From the NCBI GenBank assembly GCA_038210135.1, contig JBBQWZ010000002.1:1-64000 (forward strand): a DNA stretch of 64,000 bases, given 5' to 3'. This document shows positions 25,931 to 34,741 of this stretch, one piece after another. Numbering within the stretch: position 1 is the first letter of the stretch; each line of letters begins with the position of its first letter. The notes beneath the pieces are model-generated. The model made no database searches, was not told the DNA's origin, and saw only the letters and a list, made by a program, of their open reading frames with translations. The stretch comes from JBBQWZ01 sp038210135. GTDB taxonomy: Bacteria > Acidobacteriota > Terriglobia > Bryobacterales > Bryobacteraceae. The position numbers were made by a program, and so were the translations under genes.

Positions 25931-26863
25931 ATGTTTATTCGGCCTTCGATTCTTTGGAAACTGGCTTTACCGGCGGTCGCGTTTTTGTTGACGGGCTGCG
26001 ACGAGATCAACTTTGGCGATTCCGACCGGTATAAAGATGACTTCCACTACAGCTATCCGCTGTCGCCGGGCGGGCGAGTTTCGCTTGAGGGCTTCAACGG
26101 CACGGTGGAGATCGTGGGTTGGGACAAGGACACGATTGAGATCAATGGGACGAAGTACGCGAGCACGCAGGAGCGACTGGCGGAGATGAAGGTCGAGATC
26201 GACGCGCAGCCGAGCTCCGTGCGGATCCATACTTCGCGTCCAACGATGCGGGGAAATATGGGAGTACGGTATTCGATCCGAGTTCCGCGGAAAGCGGTGC
26301 TGGATCAGATTGTGACTTCAAATGGCGCGATAAAGATTGAGGACATCGACGGGGTGGCGCGGCTGAAGACTTCGAACGGGCAGCTGAAGGTAACGCGGCT
26401 GAACGGGAGCCTGGAGGCGGAGACGTCGAATGGCGGCGTGGACATTATGGATACGAGCGGGCAGGTCCGGGTGCATACATCGAATGGCGGCGTGAAGGCG
26501 GAGATCACCAAGGGCAGCTTTGAGGCGACGACGTCGAATGGATCGATCCGGGCGACGCTGCGCGATAGCGATTCGTCGAAGCCGGTGGTGCTGCACAGCT
26601 CGAATGGCGGGATCGACGTGACGCTCGACAAGATGCATGAAGTGCGGGCGGATTCGTCGAATTCGTCCATTACGGTGCGGCTGCCGGCGAATGCGAACGC
26701 GCGGTTGCGGGCGCATACCAGCAATTCGTCGATTGCAACGGATTTCGGGGTTTCGGCGCAGGGCACGCTGTCGAAGCATCATCTAGAGGGCAATATCGGC
26801 AGCGGTGGTCCGTTGCTGGATCTGTCTACGTCGAATGGCGGGATCCGGGTGTTGCGGAATTAG
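25931..26863 (+). CDS. DUF4097-family beta-strand-repeat lipoprotein
   Basis: A 310-residue protein with a perfect upstream AAGGAG ribosome-binding site and a lipoprotein signal peptide ending LLTGC (lipid on Cys at about residue 23). The rest is a DUF4097 (adhesin-like) beta-helix in which the motif TSNGG or close variants recurs about every 20-25 residues (ETSNGGVDI, HTSNGGVKA, TTSNGSIRA, HSSNGGIDV). Such proteins sit in the cell envelope. Their function is unknown, although some relatives are encoded beside anti-sigma or PspC-type genes; no such gene is here. Two terminators follow. Confidence 0.85.
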   Translation: MFIRPSILWKLALPAVAFLLTGCDEINFGDSDRYKDDFHYSYPLSPGGRVSLEGFNGTVEIVGWDKDTIEINGTKYASTQERLAEMKVEIDAQPSSVRIHTSRPTMRGNMGVRYSIRVPRKAVLDQIVTSNGAIKIEDIDGVARLKTSNGQLKVTRLNGSLEAETSNGGVDIMDTSGQVRVHTSNGGVKAEITKGSFEATTSNGSIRATLRDSDSSKPVVLHSSNGGIDVTLDKMHEVRADSSNSSITVRLPANANARLRAHTSNSSIATDFGVSAQGTLSKHHLEGNIGSGGPLLDLSTSNGGIRVLRN

Positions 26864-26895
26864 GGTTTGGGTCCGTTACCGTCGTAGGCACGCCG

Positions 26896-27117
26896 GTCCG
26901 CTTCCGACGCAGCGCTTCGCGCTGCTTTGGGCGCGGCTCGGTTTTGAATGGGCGGGCGCTAACGGATTTCCGTGGCGCCCGTTTTGTTTTAGAGCACTTA
27001 CTGCGCGTGACTTCGTCACGCTTCGTGCGCGCCTCGATGCCTTCTGCTACGTGTCTGGGCCGATCGCTTTGTTCGGATGGCGGGTTTGGGTCCCGTCGCT
27101 TACGCTCCGGGTTCAAG
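26896..27117 (+). repeat. R5, R4 and R2 repeats
   Basis: An R5 copy at 26896-26950 has the stem GCAGCGC-TTC-GCGCTGC (26909-26925). An R4 copy at 26991-27045 has the stem GCGTGAC-TTC-GTCACGC. An R2 copy lies at about 27089-27117. A conventional terminator (26954-26990) lies between the R5 and R4 copies. In both R5 and R4 the stem bases differ from other copies while pairing is kept. Confidence 0.8.
26954..26990 (+). terminator. Rho-independent terminator of the DUF4097 gene
   Basis: GGGCGC (26954-26959) pairs with GCGCCC (26975-26980), with an inner ACGG/CCGT pairing around an ATTT loop, followed by GTTTTGTTTT. It lies about 90 bp after the stop of the DUF4097 gene. Confidence 0.8.
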
Positions 27118-27146
27118 GCGGCGGTCAGCTTGTTCCGAAAAAAGAG

Positions 27147-27185
27147 AAAAGCGCACGTTCCTTTTTGGGGAGCGTGCGCTTTTTG
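27147..27185. terminator. Bidirectional terminator between converging genes
   Basis: AAAGCGCACG and CGTGCGCTTT form a perfect ten-base stem around a T-rich loop. An A-run precedes the stem and a T-run follows it, so it can work on both strands. It lies 31 bp beyond the stop of the minus-strand TonB-type receptor gene and serves that gene at least. Confidence 0.85.
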
Positions 27186-27215
27186 ATTTTGCTTACGTTA
27201 ACCGGCGGACCGGGT

Positions 27216-30200
27216 TTAGAACGTGAAGCGGACGCTGACCTGGGCGCGGCGGGCTGAGGTTCCATCGGGGTTGGAGGCGGTTGAATTCGGCGCGTTGTAG
27301 GACGAGCGGTAGACCAGAGCGGTTCCGACCAGGGTGTACTCGGCGCCGGTGCGGCTGGTGTCGTAGGGCGTGTTGAACAGGTTGAAGGCTTCGAAGTTAA
27401 GGAAGCCGGTTACGCGCTCAGTGATCGGGAACTTCTTGCTGAGGCGCGCGTCGACGCGGTAGACCTGATCAACATTCAAGTTGCTGGTGGGTTGGAAGGG
27501 CACGCGGCTGAAGCCGCCGCCGAGTCCGTTCAGCGAACCGGTGACGAGAGCGCCGGCAAAGGCGTTGCCGCTGACGCTGGTGGTCGAGTTGATCGGCTGG
27601 GCGGACGAGAGCGTAGTGACCTCGCTGAGCTGCCAGCCGTTGACCAGATATTTCGCCAGGGGGCGGGTGCTGTCGGTGAAGGTGGGGCTCCAGATGGCAC
27701 TGAAGCTGAAGCGATGGCGGACGTCGTTGGCGGCGGTACCTTTTTCAGAGGCGAAGTCCCCGTTCGCGAAGCTGGTGGGGGTGGAGCTGAAGAAGATGTT
27801 GTTGTTCGCCGAGCTCTGATTCAGATCGATGGCGTGGGACCAGGTGTAAGCGCCCTGGAACTGGAAGCCCTTTGAGAAGCGCTTGTTGACCTGGAGAGCG
27901 AGTCCGTCGTAGTAGCTGAGGCCGGGGTTTTCGATCTGCGACACACGGCGATAGCGGGAATCCGGACGGGTACGGTAGGTGGGTGTGGTGTAGGTGCCAA
28001 CCGTTGCGCCGGAAGGATCCTGGATGGTGTAGGTAACGGGGCTGCCAGGCGGGTTGACGTTCAGGTCACGGACGCCGTAGAGGCGGACGCCGCGGCTCCA
28101 GATGTAGGAGGCGGAGGCGTTGATGGTGGAGGTGAACTGGTGTTCGACACCGATGTTGGCCTGGTGGGTGTAGGGATTCTTCAGGTCTTTGTCGGCGAGA
28201 AGGATGTCCAGCGAACCGGCCGGCGGATTGAAGTTGGTGGAAGGCAGGTTCAGGGGATACACCGGTCCGGCGGCCAACTGGGCGGCGGTACCGGAGTTGT
28301 AAGTGATGGACTTCTGATAGACGCTGTTCGAGAGGAACAGGTTCTCGATCAGGCCGGTCTGGTAGCGGGAGTAGAAGATGCCGTAGCCGGCGCGGAGAAC
28401 GGTCTTGTTGTTTTTGCCGAGGCTATAGGAGAGTCCGGCGCGGGGCGCGAAGTTGTCCTTGGCGGAATTGATGCGGGCGGTGGCGGGGTAATCCGGGTTG
28501 GTGATAGTCGGTTGGGGCAGGACCGAGTAGTCGTAGCGGACGCCGATGTTGAACAGGAGGCGCGGCGTGATGCGCCAGGAATCCTGGGCATAGAGGCCGA
28601 TGCTCTTGACGTTGGTATCGACGACCGGGTTGCCGAAGGTCTGGGAATACGTATTCCAGTTCTTCGCGCCGGTGGTGTTGCCGCTGAAATCGAGGGCGAA
28701 AGCGTTGAGTGTCGTGTAGCTGTAGGAGCCGTACTGATTGTTCAGCTGGCTGACGTAATCTTCGGTATTCGAGAAATCAAACCCGAACTTCATGGTGTGG
28801 GCGCCCTTGATCCAACTGAGGTTGTCGGTAAAAGAGAAGCGGGTTTCGCTGGGGTTGAGGCGGGGATAGCTGGTGGCGACACCGAGGTTCGAGGTGCTGT
28901 TGACGGTGAGTCCGGCGCGGCCGAGACCAGGGTATAGGAAGTCGTCGGAGGCGGGATCGAAGAGGCGATCCTTGAACCAGCCGAAGCGGGCTTCATTGAC
29001 CATGCGCGAGGTGACGATGGTGGTCAACTGGGCGCGGCCGTAGGCGTTGCGGACGGTGGAATCGGCGTTATTGCCGACGAAATTTCCGGTATTGAACACG
29101 ACGCCGGTGGCCTGGATGCCATGGAGCGAAACCCAGCGGAGCATGCTGAGCGAGACGCTGAGGGTGTTCTTTTCGTTGATGTGGTAATCGAGTTTGCCGA
29201 AGCCGAGGTCCTGATTCGCGTTACGCGAGAAGGTGCCGAAGTTACGCGTGGTCAGCAGGCGGATGGCGGCCTGGCACTGGGCGACGGTGGCCTGGACGCC
29301 GGTGGCGGCGGGGCAGGCGTTCGAAGCGAGCGTCGAGTTGAAGGTGCCTTGCGCGGTGAACAGGTTTCCATTGGCGCTGGTAATGGAGGCGATGGCGGGG
29401 AAGTCGCGGCGGCTGAGCTCGTAGTTAAAGAAGTAGAACAGCTTGTCCTTCTTGATGGCTCCGCCGACGCTGGCTCCGGCCTGATGGCGTACGTCCTGGG
29501 GGTTGAAGGACGCATACCGGTCGCGAGCGTTCAAGGTGCGGTTGCGGAAGAACCAGTAGGCGGTTCCGTGGACGGTGTTGGTGCCCGACTTGGTGATGGT
29601 GTTGACGACTCCGCCCATGGCATGGCCGTATTCGGCGGCGAAGTTGTCGGTTATGACCTGAAATTCCTGGACGGCTTCCTGCGAGATCGGGCTGGAAATA
29701 CGGGTACGGCCGGCGTTCTCGTTGTAGAAGGAGTTGGTGGTGTCGTTGCCGTCGGTGAGGAAGGAGTTGTGTCCGGCAACGCCGCGGAAGCTAAGCAGAC
29801 CGAAAGCTCCGTCGGGGGCGACGCCGGGGCTGCCGAGGACGAAGTTGTCGACGCGGCGGCCGTTGGTGGGCAGGTTGAGGATCTGATTCTGATCGATCAA
29901 CTGGGAGACGTCGGTTTTGGTGTCATCGACGGTGGCGGCCTGGGCGGAGACTTCGACCTGGGTGGCGGTGGAAGCGATGTTGAGGGCGGCCTTAATCGTG
30001 AAGTTCTGGCCGACGGCGACGGTAATGCCGGTGATTTCGTAGACGGCGAAGCCGCTCTTGGTGACGCTGACTTTATAGCCGTCGGCGGGAACCAGGGCGG
30101 GCGCGCTGAACAGGCCGTCGGTGGTGGTTTTGAGAGTGCGGCGGATGCCTTTGGATTGGTTGGTGACGACGACGTCGGCGGCCGGAACGGCAGCGCCGGA

Positions 30201-30305
30201 GGCGTCCATTACGGAACCGGAAATACTACCTTGGCCGGCGCCCGACTGGGCGAAGGCGCTGGCTGCGAAAACGAGTAGAAATGCAGCAAAAACGCGAATA
30301 GACAT
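27216..30305 (-). CDS. TonB-dependent receptor, Oar-like, with carboxypeptidase-regulatory domain
   Basis: A 1029-residue outer-membrane transporter. A signal peptide (MSIRVFAAFLLVFAASAFAQ) is followed by a CarboxypepD_reg beta-sandwich (GSISGSVMDASGAAVPAADVVV, about 25-110). A plug domain follows with the acidobacterial motif QNQILNLPTNGRRVDNF and FAAEYGHAMGGVVNTITKSG, then a long beta-barrel ending in aromatic F (VSVRFTF), as the BAM machinery expects. Such Oar/SusC-like receptors import large ligands, often glycans or peptides. A canonical TonB box is not obvious. No SusD-like partner or enzyme gene adjoins it, so the substrate is unknown. Confidence 0.9.
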   Translation of the reverse strand: MSIRVFAAFLLVFAASAFAQSGAGQGSISGSVMDASGAAVPAADVVVTNQSKGIRRTLKTTTDGLFSAPALVPADGYKVSVTKSGFAVYEITGITVAVGQNFTIKAALNIASTATQVEVSAQAATVDDTKTDVSQLIDQNQILNLPTNGRRVDNFVLGSPGVAPDGAFGLLSFRGVAGHNSFLTDGNDTTNSFYNENAGRTRISSPISQEAVQEFQVITDNFAAEYGHAMGGVVNTITKSGTNTVHGTAYWFFRNRTLNARDRYASFNPQDVRHQAGASVGGAIKKDKLFYFFNYELSRRDFPAIASITSANGNLFTAQGTFNSTLASNACPAATGVQATVAQCQAAIRLLTTRNFGTFSRNANQDLGFGKLDYHINEKNTLSVSLSMLRWVSLHGIQATGVVFNTGNFVGNNADSTVRNAYGRAQLTTIVTSRMVNEARFGWFKDRLFDPASDDFLYPGLGRAGLTVNSTSNLGVATSYPRLNPSETRFSFTDNLSWIKGAHTMKFGFDFSNTEDYVSQLNNQYGSYSYTTLNAFALDFSGNTTGAKNWNTYSQTFGNPVVDTNVKSIGLYAQDSWRITPRLLFNIGVRYDYSVLPQPTITNPDYPATARINSAKDNFAPRAGLSYSLGKNNKTVLRAGYGIFYSRYQTGLIENLFLSNSVYQKSITYNSGTAAQLAAGPVYPLNLPSTNFNPPAGSLDILLADKDLKNPYTHQANIGVEHQFTSTINASASYIWSRGVRLYGVRDLNVNPPGSPVTYTIQDPSGATVGTYTTPTYRTRPDSRYRRVSQIENPGLSYYDGLALQVNKRFSKGFQFQGAYTWSHAIDLNQSSANNNIFFSSTPTSFANGDFASEKGTAANDVRHRFSFSAIWSPTFTDSTRPLAKYLVNGWQLSEVTTLSSAQPINSTTSVSGNAFAGALVTGSLNGLGGGFSRVPFQPTSNLNVDQVYRVDARLSKKFPITERVTGFLNFEAFNLFNTPYDTSRTGAEYTLVGTALVYRSSYNAPNSTASNPDGTSARRAQVSVRFTF

Positions 30306-30715
30306 GCAAATGCCCCTTTCTAAGGAACTTCAGACTAACGCCCACGCGCTGGATTGAGCGCCGGCATGCTGGATGGCATTCAGAAAACGAAGAACGCCAT
30401 TTCGGCAGGCAGCGCGGCAAATTGCAGTTTGTGGCTCCCACAGATCCACCGCCCGAAGCAGGGGCGGATGTTATCTACAGATTAACCTATACCTTCTATC
30501 TCCCCACATGGATATTTCAGGCGAATAACAATTACTTGAAACTTGACAGGTTCTTGAAACTTGACGGGCTTGGTGTGCTTTTTTGTACGACAACTGGCGA
30601 TGCCGACATGGGCAACTCGCGAAAGGCCCAGTCTTCGGGGGAGAAGTCCAGTATTTCCGATTTAGGCCGGGATTGCAACTCGCCAGATACGGGTGGATGC
30701 GATTTCCTGGTGGTA
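30306..30715. other. 410-bp intergenic region upstream of the TonB receptor
   Basis: This gap holds the promoter of the minus-strand receptor and probably ends the amidohydrolase gene's neighbourhood. The only structure I see is a short direct repeat, CTTGAAACTTGACAGG and CTTGAAACTTGACGGG, about 18 bp apart at 30536-30571, in an AT-rich patch. It could be a regulator site but could also be chance. No convincing gene, RNA or R-family repeat is visible. Confidence 0.5.
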
Positions 30716-31705
30716 TTAGCCGCTTTTGTGAAGAACGCGACCTTGGCGGAGGCTGAGACGGACGGCGGCAAAATTCCGGGCATCGGCGGCGGGATCGGCG
30801 GAGAGGACGTTGACGTCTGCGAGGAATCCGGGGGCCAGTTGGCCGTGCAGTTTGTCACCGAAGCGGGCGGCGGGGTTAGCGGTGAGTGCGGCTAGGATCT
30901 GCGTTGTCGAAAGGCCGGCTTCGGCGAACGCTTGATACTGGGCGGCGGGATCGCGGCCGGTGGTGGAGAACAGGATTTGGCCGCCGGCGGTTGAGAAGGG
31001 GCGGAGCTGGTTCCAGCCGGCGGCGGGAGAGGGGATGACGGCGACGCGGCGATCGATGATTTTGCGGAGGAGCGCGGGCGCGGCGTCGGGGGGGTGGACG
31101 AGGACGTCGATGCCCGCCTGGAGGCAGTCGGCGAGGCTTTCGGGCGTGATGGGGTGGGCTAAGACGGTTTTCCGCTGGCGATGCGCCTCGGCGGCGGCGG
31201 CGCGGAGGGTTTCGGTGTCGAGTTCATGCGGGTTGGGAATCCAAAGCGCGTCGGCGGGTACGGCTTCGGGGGTTTTTGTGGCGGAGTAAGTGGTAGCGCG
31301 GCGGATCCAGGGTCCGGCGACCTCGCCGGTTTCGATGCGGCGGAGCCAGGGGGCGGGATCGGATTCGAGGCCCATGGCGAATACGGAGGTGAAGCCCCAG
31401 CGAGTGGTTTGGGCTTCGAAGGCAGCGGGCGTAGCGGGGTCGGCGAAGCAGTTGGTAAAGCCGGCGACGACAACGGCTCCGCGGCAATCGACGACGAGGG
31501 CTTTGGTGGGGATACGGATTTTTGAAAGCGGTCCGACGGCGGCAATGCGGCCTTCGCGAAGGATGACGACGGCGTCGAGGATCGACGGTAAGGTTGGGGA
31601 GGGATAGATTTTTCCGCCGGCGAGGGCAATTTCGGCGTGCGGTTTCGCAGCCCATGCGGGGACGGCAAGGAGGGTGGCAAGGAAGTGGCGACGCGGGAAT
31701 GGCAT
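30716..31705 (-). CDS. Exported amidohydrolase-like protein lacking the metal-binding HxH
   Basis: A 329-residue protein resembling the imidazolonepropionase/amidohydrolase group. It has an N-terminal Tat-like signal (MPFPRRHFLATLLAVPAWA), a composite beta-sandwich start (ALAGGKIYPSPTLPSILDAVVILREGRIAAVGP) and the end NPAARFGDKLHGQLAPGFLADVNVL typical of the family. Where active members have PGFIDxHxH it has AGFTNCFAD, so the first metal-binding histidines are missing. A later His is present (VLAHPITPE). The barrel is also shorter than usual (active enzymes have about 400 or more residues). It is likely non-catalytic or repurposed. Confidence 0.78.
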   Translation of the reverse strand: MPFPRRHFLATLLAVPAWAAKPHAEIALAGGKIYPSPTLPSILDAVVILREGRIAAVGPLSKIRIPTKALVVDCRGAVVVAGFTNCFADPATPAAFEAQTTRWGFTSVFAMGLESDPAPWLRRIETGEVAGPWIRRATTYSATKTPEAVPADALWIPNPHELDTETLRAAAAEAHRQRKTVLAHPITPESLADCLQAGIDVLVHPPDAAPALLRKIIDRRVAVIPSPAAGWNQLRPFSTAGGQILFSTTGRDPAAQYQAFAEAGLSTTQILAALTANPAARFGDKLHGQLAPGFLADVNVLSADPAADARNFAAVRLSLRQGRVLHKSG

Positions 31706-32134
31706 CGGGAAGAGTGTTTTGGGAATCCTCTCCGGGCGCGGGCGTCCAATCCGGGAGACGCGGATCGAATGAAATGTGTGACAGAAATTATGAAACCGGG
31801 GGTTCCGGTAAATACGAGCAAGAGACGCGGTCGGGTGGGGTGTTGAGGACTACTGGGGGGTCAGGGTTGGAAGATAGAACAGAGGATTGTTTGGAAGGTT
31901 CAACTCGCGTCTCTTGTCGCTTTCCCTGCTTTCATACGCGTACTTGAGAAGCAATCGGCTCACCAAATCGGAATTTAGTGAAAACACGAGTGATTGGTGG
32001 TGGGATAGAGGGAGCGGTGACGTTGTTACGTCGTTGAGGCGGCAACTTTGGAACGGATCGACCACCAAAGCGGTGTTTTTTTCCGCTTGGTTTCCCAAAG
32101 CGGAACGTTTGGCGACGTTTTAGAATGGTGCATC
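31706..32134. other. Intergenic region, about 430 bp, no recognised gene
   Basis: The gap lies between divergent genes (the amidohydrolase-like protein and the cyclophilin) and should contain both promoters. It is less GC-rich than its surroundings. Open frames here lack ribosome-binding sites and family signatures. I note only a loose repeat of CCAAAGCGG near 32064 and 32094. Confidence 0.4.
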
Positions 32135-32722
32135 TTGATTAGACACCTTAGATTTTCGCGCTTGCTGGTTTACAGTTCGCTTATGCTGGTGGGTTTTCGG
32201 GCCGGCGCGGCGGAGAAGGGTCCGTTTGCGGTGATCGAGACGTCGATGGGCGACATCACGATCAAGTTGTATCAGAAAGAGACGCCGAATACGGTGCGGA
32301 ACTTCATTGAGTTGGCGACGGGGAAGAAAGAGTGGACCGATCCGCGGACGAAGAAGAAGACGCGGGCACGGCTGTATGACGGAACGAGTTTTCACCGGGT
32401 GATTCCGGGGCAACTGATTCAGGGTGGCGATCCGGCGGGGACGGGTTTTGGGAATCCGGGGTACAGGATTGCGGATGAGATTCTGGCGACGATGAAGTTC
32501 GACCGGCCGGGACGGGTGGCGATGGCGAATTCGGGGCCGAATACGAGCGGGTGCCAATTCTTTATTACTGAGTTCAATATGCCGTCGCTGAATGAGCAGT
32601 ACACGATTTTTGGGCAGGTGACGAAGGGGATGGACGTGGTGGAGAAGATCGCGCGGGTGAAGCGGCTGGGAGAGCGTCCGCGGGATCCGGTGATGATTAA
32701 GAAGGTGGAGATTTTGGATTAG
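32135..32722 (+). CDS. Periplasmic cyclophilin-type peptidyl-prolyl isomerase
   Basis: A 195-residue cis-trans prolyl isomerase that helps fold exported proteins. The core motifs are all present: FHRVIPGQLIQGGDPAGTGFG with the catalytic Arg, MANSGPNTSGCQFFIT and YTIFGQVTKGMDVVEKI. I start it at TTG 32135 because this gives a complete signal peptide (MIRHLRFSRLLVYSSLMLVG, cleaved near AGAAEK). The frame is open further upstream but reads non-protein-like text, and the in-frame ATG 32183 would leave only a stub of the signal. The start remains a judgement. Confidence 0.88.
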   Translation: MIRHLRFSRLLVYSSLMLVGFRAGAAEKGPFAVIETSMGDITIKLYQKETPNTVRNFIELATGKKEWTDPRTKKKTRARLYDGTSFHRVIPGQLIQGGDPAGTGFGNPGYRIADEILATMKFDRPGRVAMANSGPNTSGCQFFITEFNMPSLNEQYTIFGQVTKGMDVVEKIARVKRLGERPRDPVMIKKVEILD

Positions 32723-32747
32723 GGGGCGGGTTAGGATGCGGGGGTCC

Positions 32748-32925
32748 GCTCCCTTACGGTCGCGGTTCGGTGCTGGGTTTTGGGCGGTTCGGTGCTGGGT
32801 TTTGGGCGGTTCGGTGCTGGGTTTTGGGCGGTTCGGTGCTGGGTTTTGGGCGGTTCGGGGGTCTCGTCGCTTACGCTCCGGGTTCAAGGCGGCGGATCCC
32901 GTCGCTTACGCTCCGGGTTCAAGAC
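32748..32925 (+). repeat. R1-derived 22-bp tandem array plus two R2 copies
   Basis: One R1 copy begins at about 32748. From 32764 its tail is expanded into four full and one partial copies of a 22-bp unit (GGTTCGGTGCTGGGTTTTGG plus GC), identical by eye, running to about 32858. Two R2 copies (GTCGCTTACGCTCCGGGTTC) follow at about 32867-32887 and 32897-32922. Near-identical units imply recent slippage expansion. Confidence 0.85.
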
Positions 32926-32944
32926 CGTAGGCTGGGGCTTGGCG

Positions 32945-34561
32945 TTAGTTTTGGGGTGGGGGTTTGTGGCGGAGGATGACGGGGATTTTGTTGGCTTCCT
33001 CGATTGTCAGTTCCTGACCATAGGGGTCGCAGGAGTTGCCGCGCCAGAAGTCGCAGGGCGGTTCGTCGAGCCAGGAGAGGAGGCGGTACTTTCCTGGGGC
33101 GACGCCGTGGAGGAGGAAGTAGCCGTTCTGGTCCGCGACTCCGTCGCGGTAGTCGGCGAGGCGGGGGTGTTGGGGGATGAGTATCAGGTTGGCCCCGGGT
33201 ACGATGTCGGAGCCGGATTCGGTGACGACGCGGCCCATCACCTGGCCGCCGTTCTTCTCGATTTCGAGGGTGAGGGGCGCGACGACTTTGCCTTGGGTTC
33301 CGCTGACGACGTTGACTTCATTGCCGTTGACCTTGACGGTTCTTAGGTAGTAATCGTCGGGAAGATTGTCCACGGTGACGTCGTAGATTTCGCCGGGCAG
33401 AAGCGACACTTCGAGGTCGGGTTTATAGGTTTCGCGGATGATGGCGCCGCGGTCGCTGCGGGGTTCGAACTGGATGCGGACAGTGCGCTCATTTCTTTCG
33501 AGATCGGATTTGAGAGCAACCTGCCAAGGGGCGCCTCCGCGCAGGATGACTTGCACGTTGTCGACGTCGGTGTTGCCGACGGTGACTGGGACGCTCGCGA
33601 CAATGCGCGTTGGTCCGCTCATGCCTTCTGACGTGAGCATATAGGCGCCGGAGGGCACGTTGTGGAGCTCGAAATTTCCCTCCACATCCACCACTAACGG
33701 CGCTTGCACGGGGATTCCGCCGAAGTCGGAAGCGTCGATGCGCTCGAGATTGAGCACCGGAGATTTGATGATGGCGTTGGCGACTCCGTCGATCACCTTG
33801 CCGCGAATGGAGGCTTTGCGGACGGGGTTCAGGAAGATGTCGATGCCGTTCATTTCGGATCCGTGACCGACTTTAAGAGGGGCGGCTTCGGCGAGCTTGG
33901 TGGAGTTCGGGAAGAAGGTGGTGGTGTAGCCTTCCTGCGGAACGGCGATTCCGGATGCGTCAAGGCGAGGCTGTTCTTTGAGGTTGGCGACCTGCACGAC
34001 GCGGTCGTAGACGGCGGCGAGGATGTAGCTGCCGGGGGCGAGTCCGTAGATGCGATATTCGCCACGGTCGTTGGTGCGGACGGCGGTGGAGACATAGTAG
34101 CCGTGACGTCCGCGCCAACTGCGCTCGCGCCAAGCCTGGACCAGGATGGTGCTGGCGGGCTCGGCATCGTCGTATTTGATACGGCCGCCGATGGTGGCCC
34201 AACGGTACATGCGAATTTCGATGCCGGAGAGGGGGAAGGCGGATTGCACGGCGAGGATTTCGGGAAGGCGGTAGGCTCCGCGGGTGGCGATGGTGGCGGG
34301 AAGGTATCCATCGCGCTCGGCGAGCAGGGCGTAGCGGCCGGGGGGCACATCGCGGAATTCGAAATGGCCGCGCGCGTCGGTTTCGACTCCGATGGCGGAG
34401 AGTCCGGCGTCGGCGGGACGGAGGATAACGTGGGTGCGGCGGAGGTTGAGTCCGTTGGCGGCGTCGACGATGGTTCCGTCGACGCGGGCGGTTGGGGGTT
34501 GGTCCTGGGCGTATGCGGTAAGGGTCAGGATCGCGGCGGAGAGGAGGAGTCGGGACCGCAT
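32945..34561 (-). CDS. Secreted carboxypeptidase-regulatory-like domain protein
   Basis: A 538-residue protein with a signal peptide (MRSRLLLSAAILTLTAYAQ) at ATG 34561. It contains several CarboxypepD_reg/transthyretin-like modules: VDGTIVDAANGLNLRRTHVIL with ARGHFEFRDVPPGRYALLAERDGY, then RTNDRGEYRIYGLAPGSYIL, and near the end DQNGYFLLHGVAPGKYRLLSW. There is no peptidase or receptor domain, so this is a string of beta-sandwiches, a type very common in Acidobacteria and probably cell-surface or periplasmic. Its function is unknown. It is a single gene with repeat clusters downstream and upstream. Confidence 0.8.
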   Translation of the reverse strand: MRSRLLLSAAILTLTAYAQDQPPTARVDGTIVDAANGLNLRRTHVILRPADAGLSAIGVETDARGHFEFRDVPPGRYALLAERDGYLPATIATRGAYRLPEILAVQSAFPLSGIEIRMYRWATIGGRIKYDDAEPASTILVQAWRERSWRGRHGYYVSTAVRTNDRGEYRIYGLAPGSYILAAVYDRVVQVANLKEQPRLDASGIAVPQEGYTTTFFPNSTKLAEAAPLKVGHGSEMNGIDIFLNPVRKASIRGKVIDGVANAIIKSPVLNLERIDASDFGGIPVQAPLVVDVEGNFELHNVPSGAYMLTSEGMSGPTRIVASVPVTVGNTDVDNVQVILRGGAPWQVALKSDLERNERTVRIQFEPRSDRGAIIRETYKPDLEVSLLPGEIYDVTVDNLPDDYYLRTVKVNGNEVNVVSGTQGKVVAPLTLEIEKNGGQVMGRVVTESGSDIVPGANLILIPQHPRLADYRDGVADQNGYFLLHGVAPGKYRLLSWLDEPPCDFWRGNSCDPYGQELTIEEANKIPVILRHKPPPQN

Positions 34562-34664
34562 CTTTCTTATGCAGACGTTCGGGGGTGGGATTGTGTGCAC
34601 AGAAATGTCGATTGGTGAGGCGGATTTGCTTCTTGGTTGATCGCGGTTTGGATTTTGGTTGCAT

Positions 34665-34741
34665 GCACAGGCCGGAGGCCTATGCCACCAAGAGGCCTAT
34701 GCCACCAAGAGGCCTATGCCACCAAGAGGCCTATGCCACCA
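34665..34741 (+). repeat. R3 repeat with 17-bp tandem expansion
   Basis: A full R3 unit (GCACAGGCCGGAGGCCTATG, 34665 onward) is followed by tandem copies of AAGAGGCCTATGCCACC (17 bp) up to 34741. The last copy runs into the 3' end of the minus-strand ybaK-like gene and provides its final GTG GCA TAG codons. Confidence 0.88.

Noticed and set aside
29121..30278. A 385-residue plus-strand protein opposite the TonB receptor gene
   Set aside because: It is an antisense shadow: glycine/valine-rich low-complexity text with no family motif, lying fully within a well-supported gene on the other strand.
30536..30571. Riboswitch or small RNA upstream of the TonB receptor gene
   Set aside because: Only a two-copy direct repeat is seen; no convincing stem set or known aptamer pattern could be found by eye.
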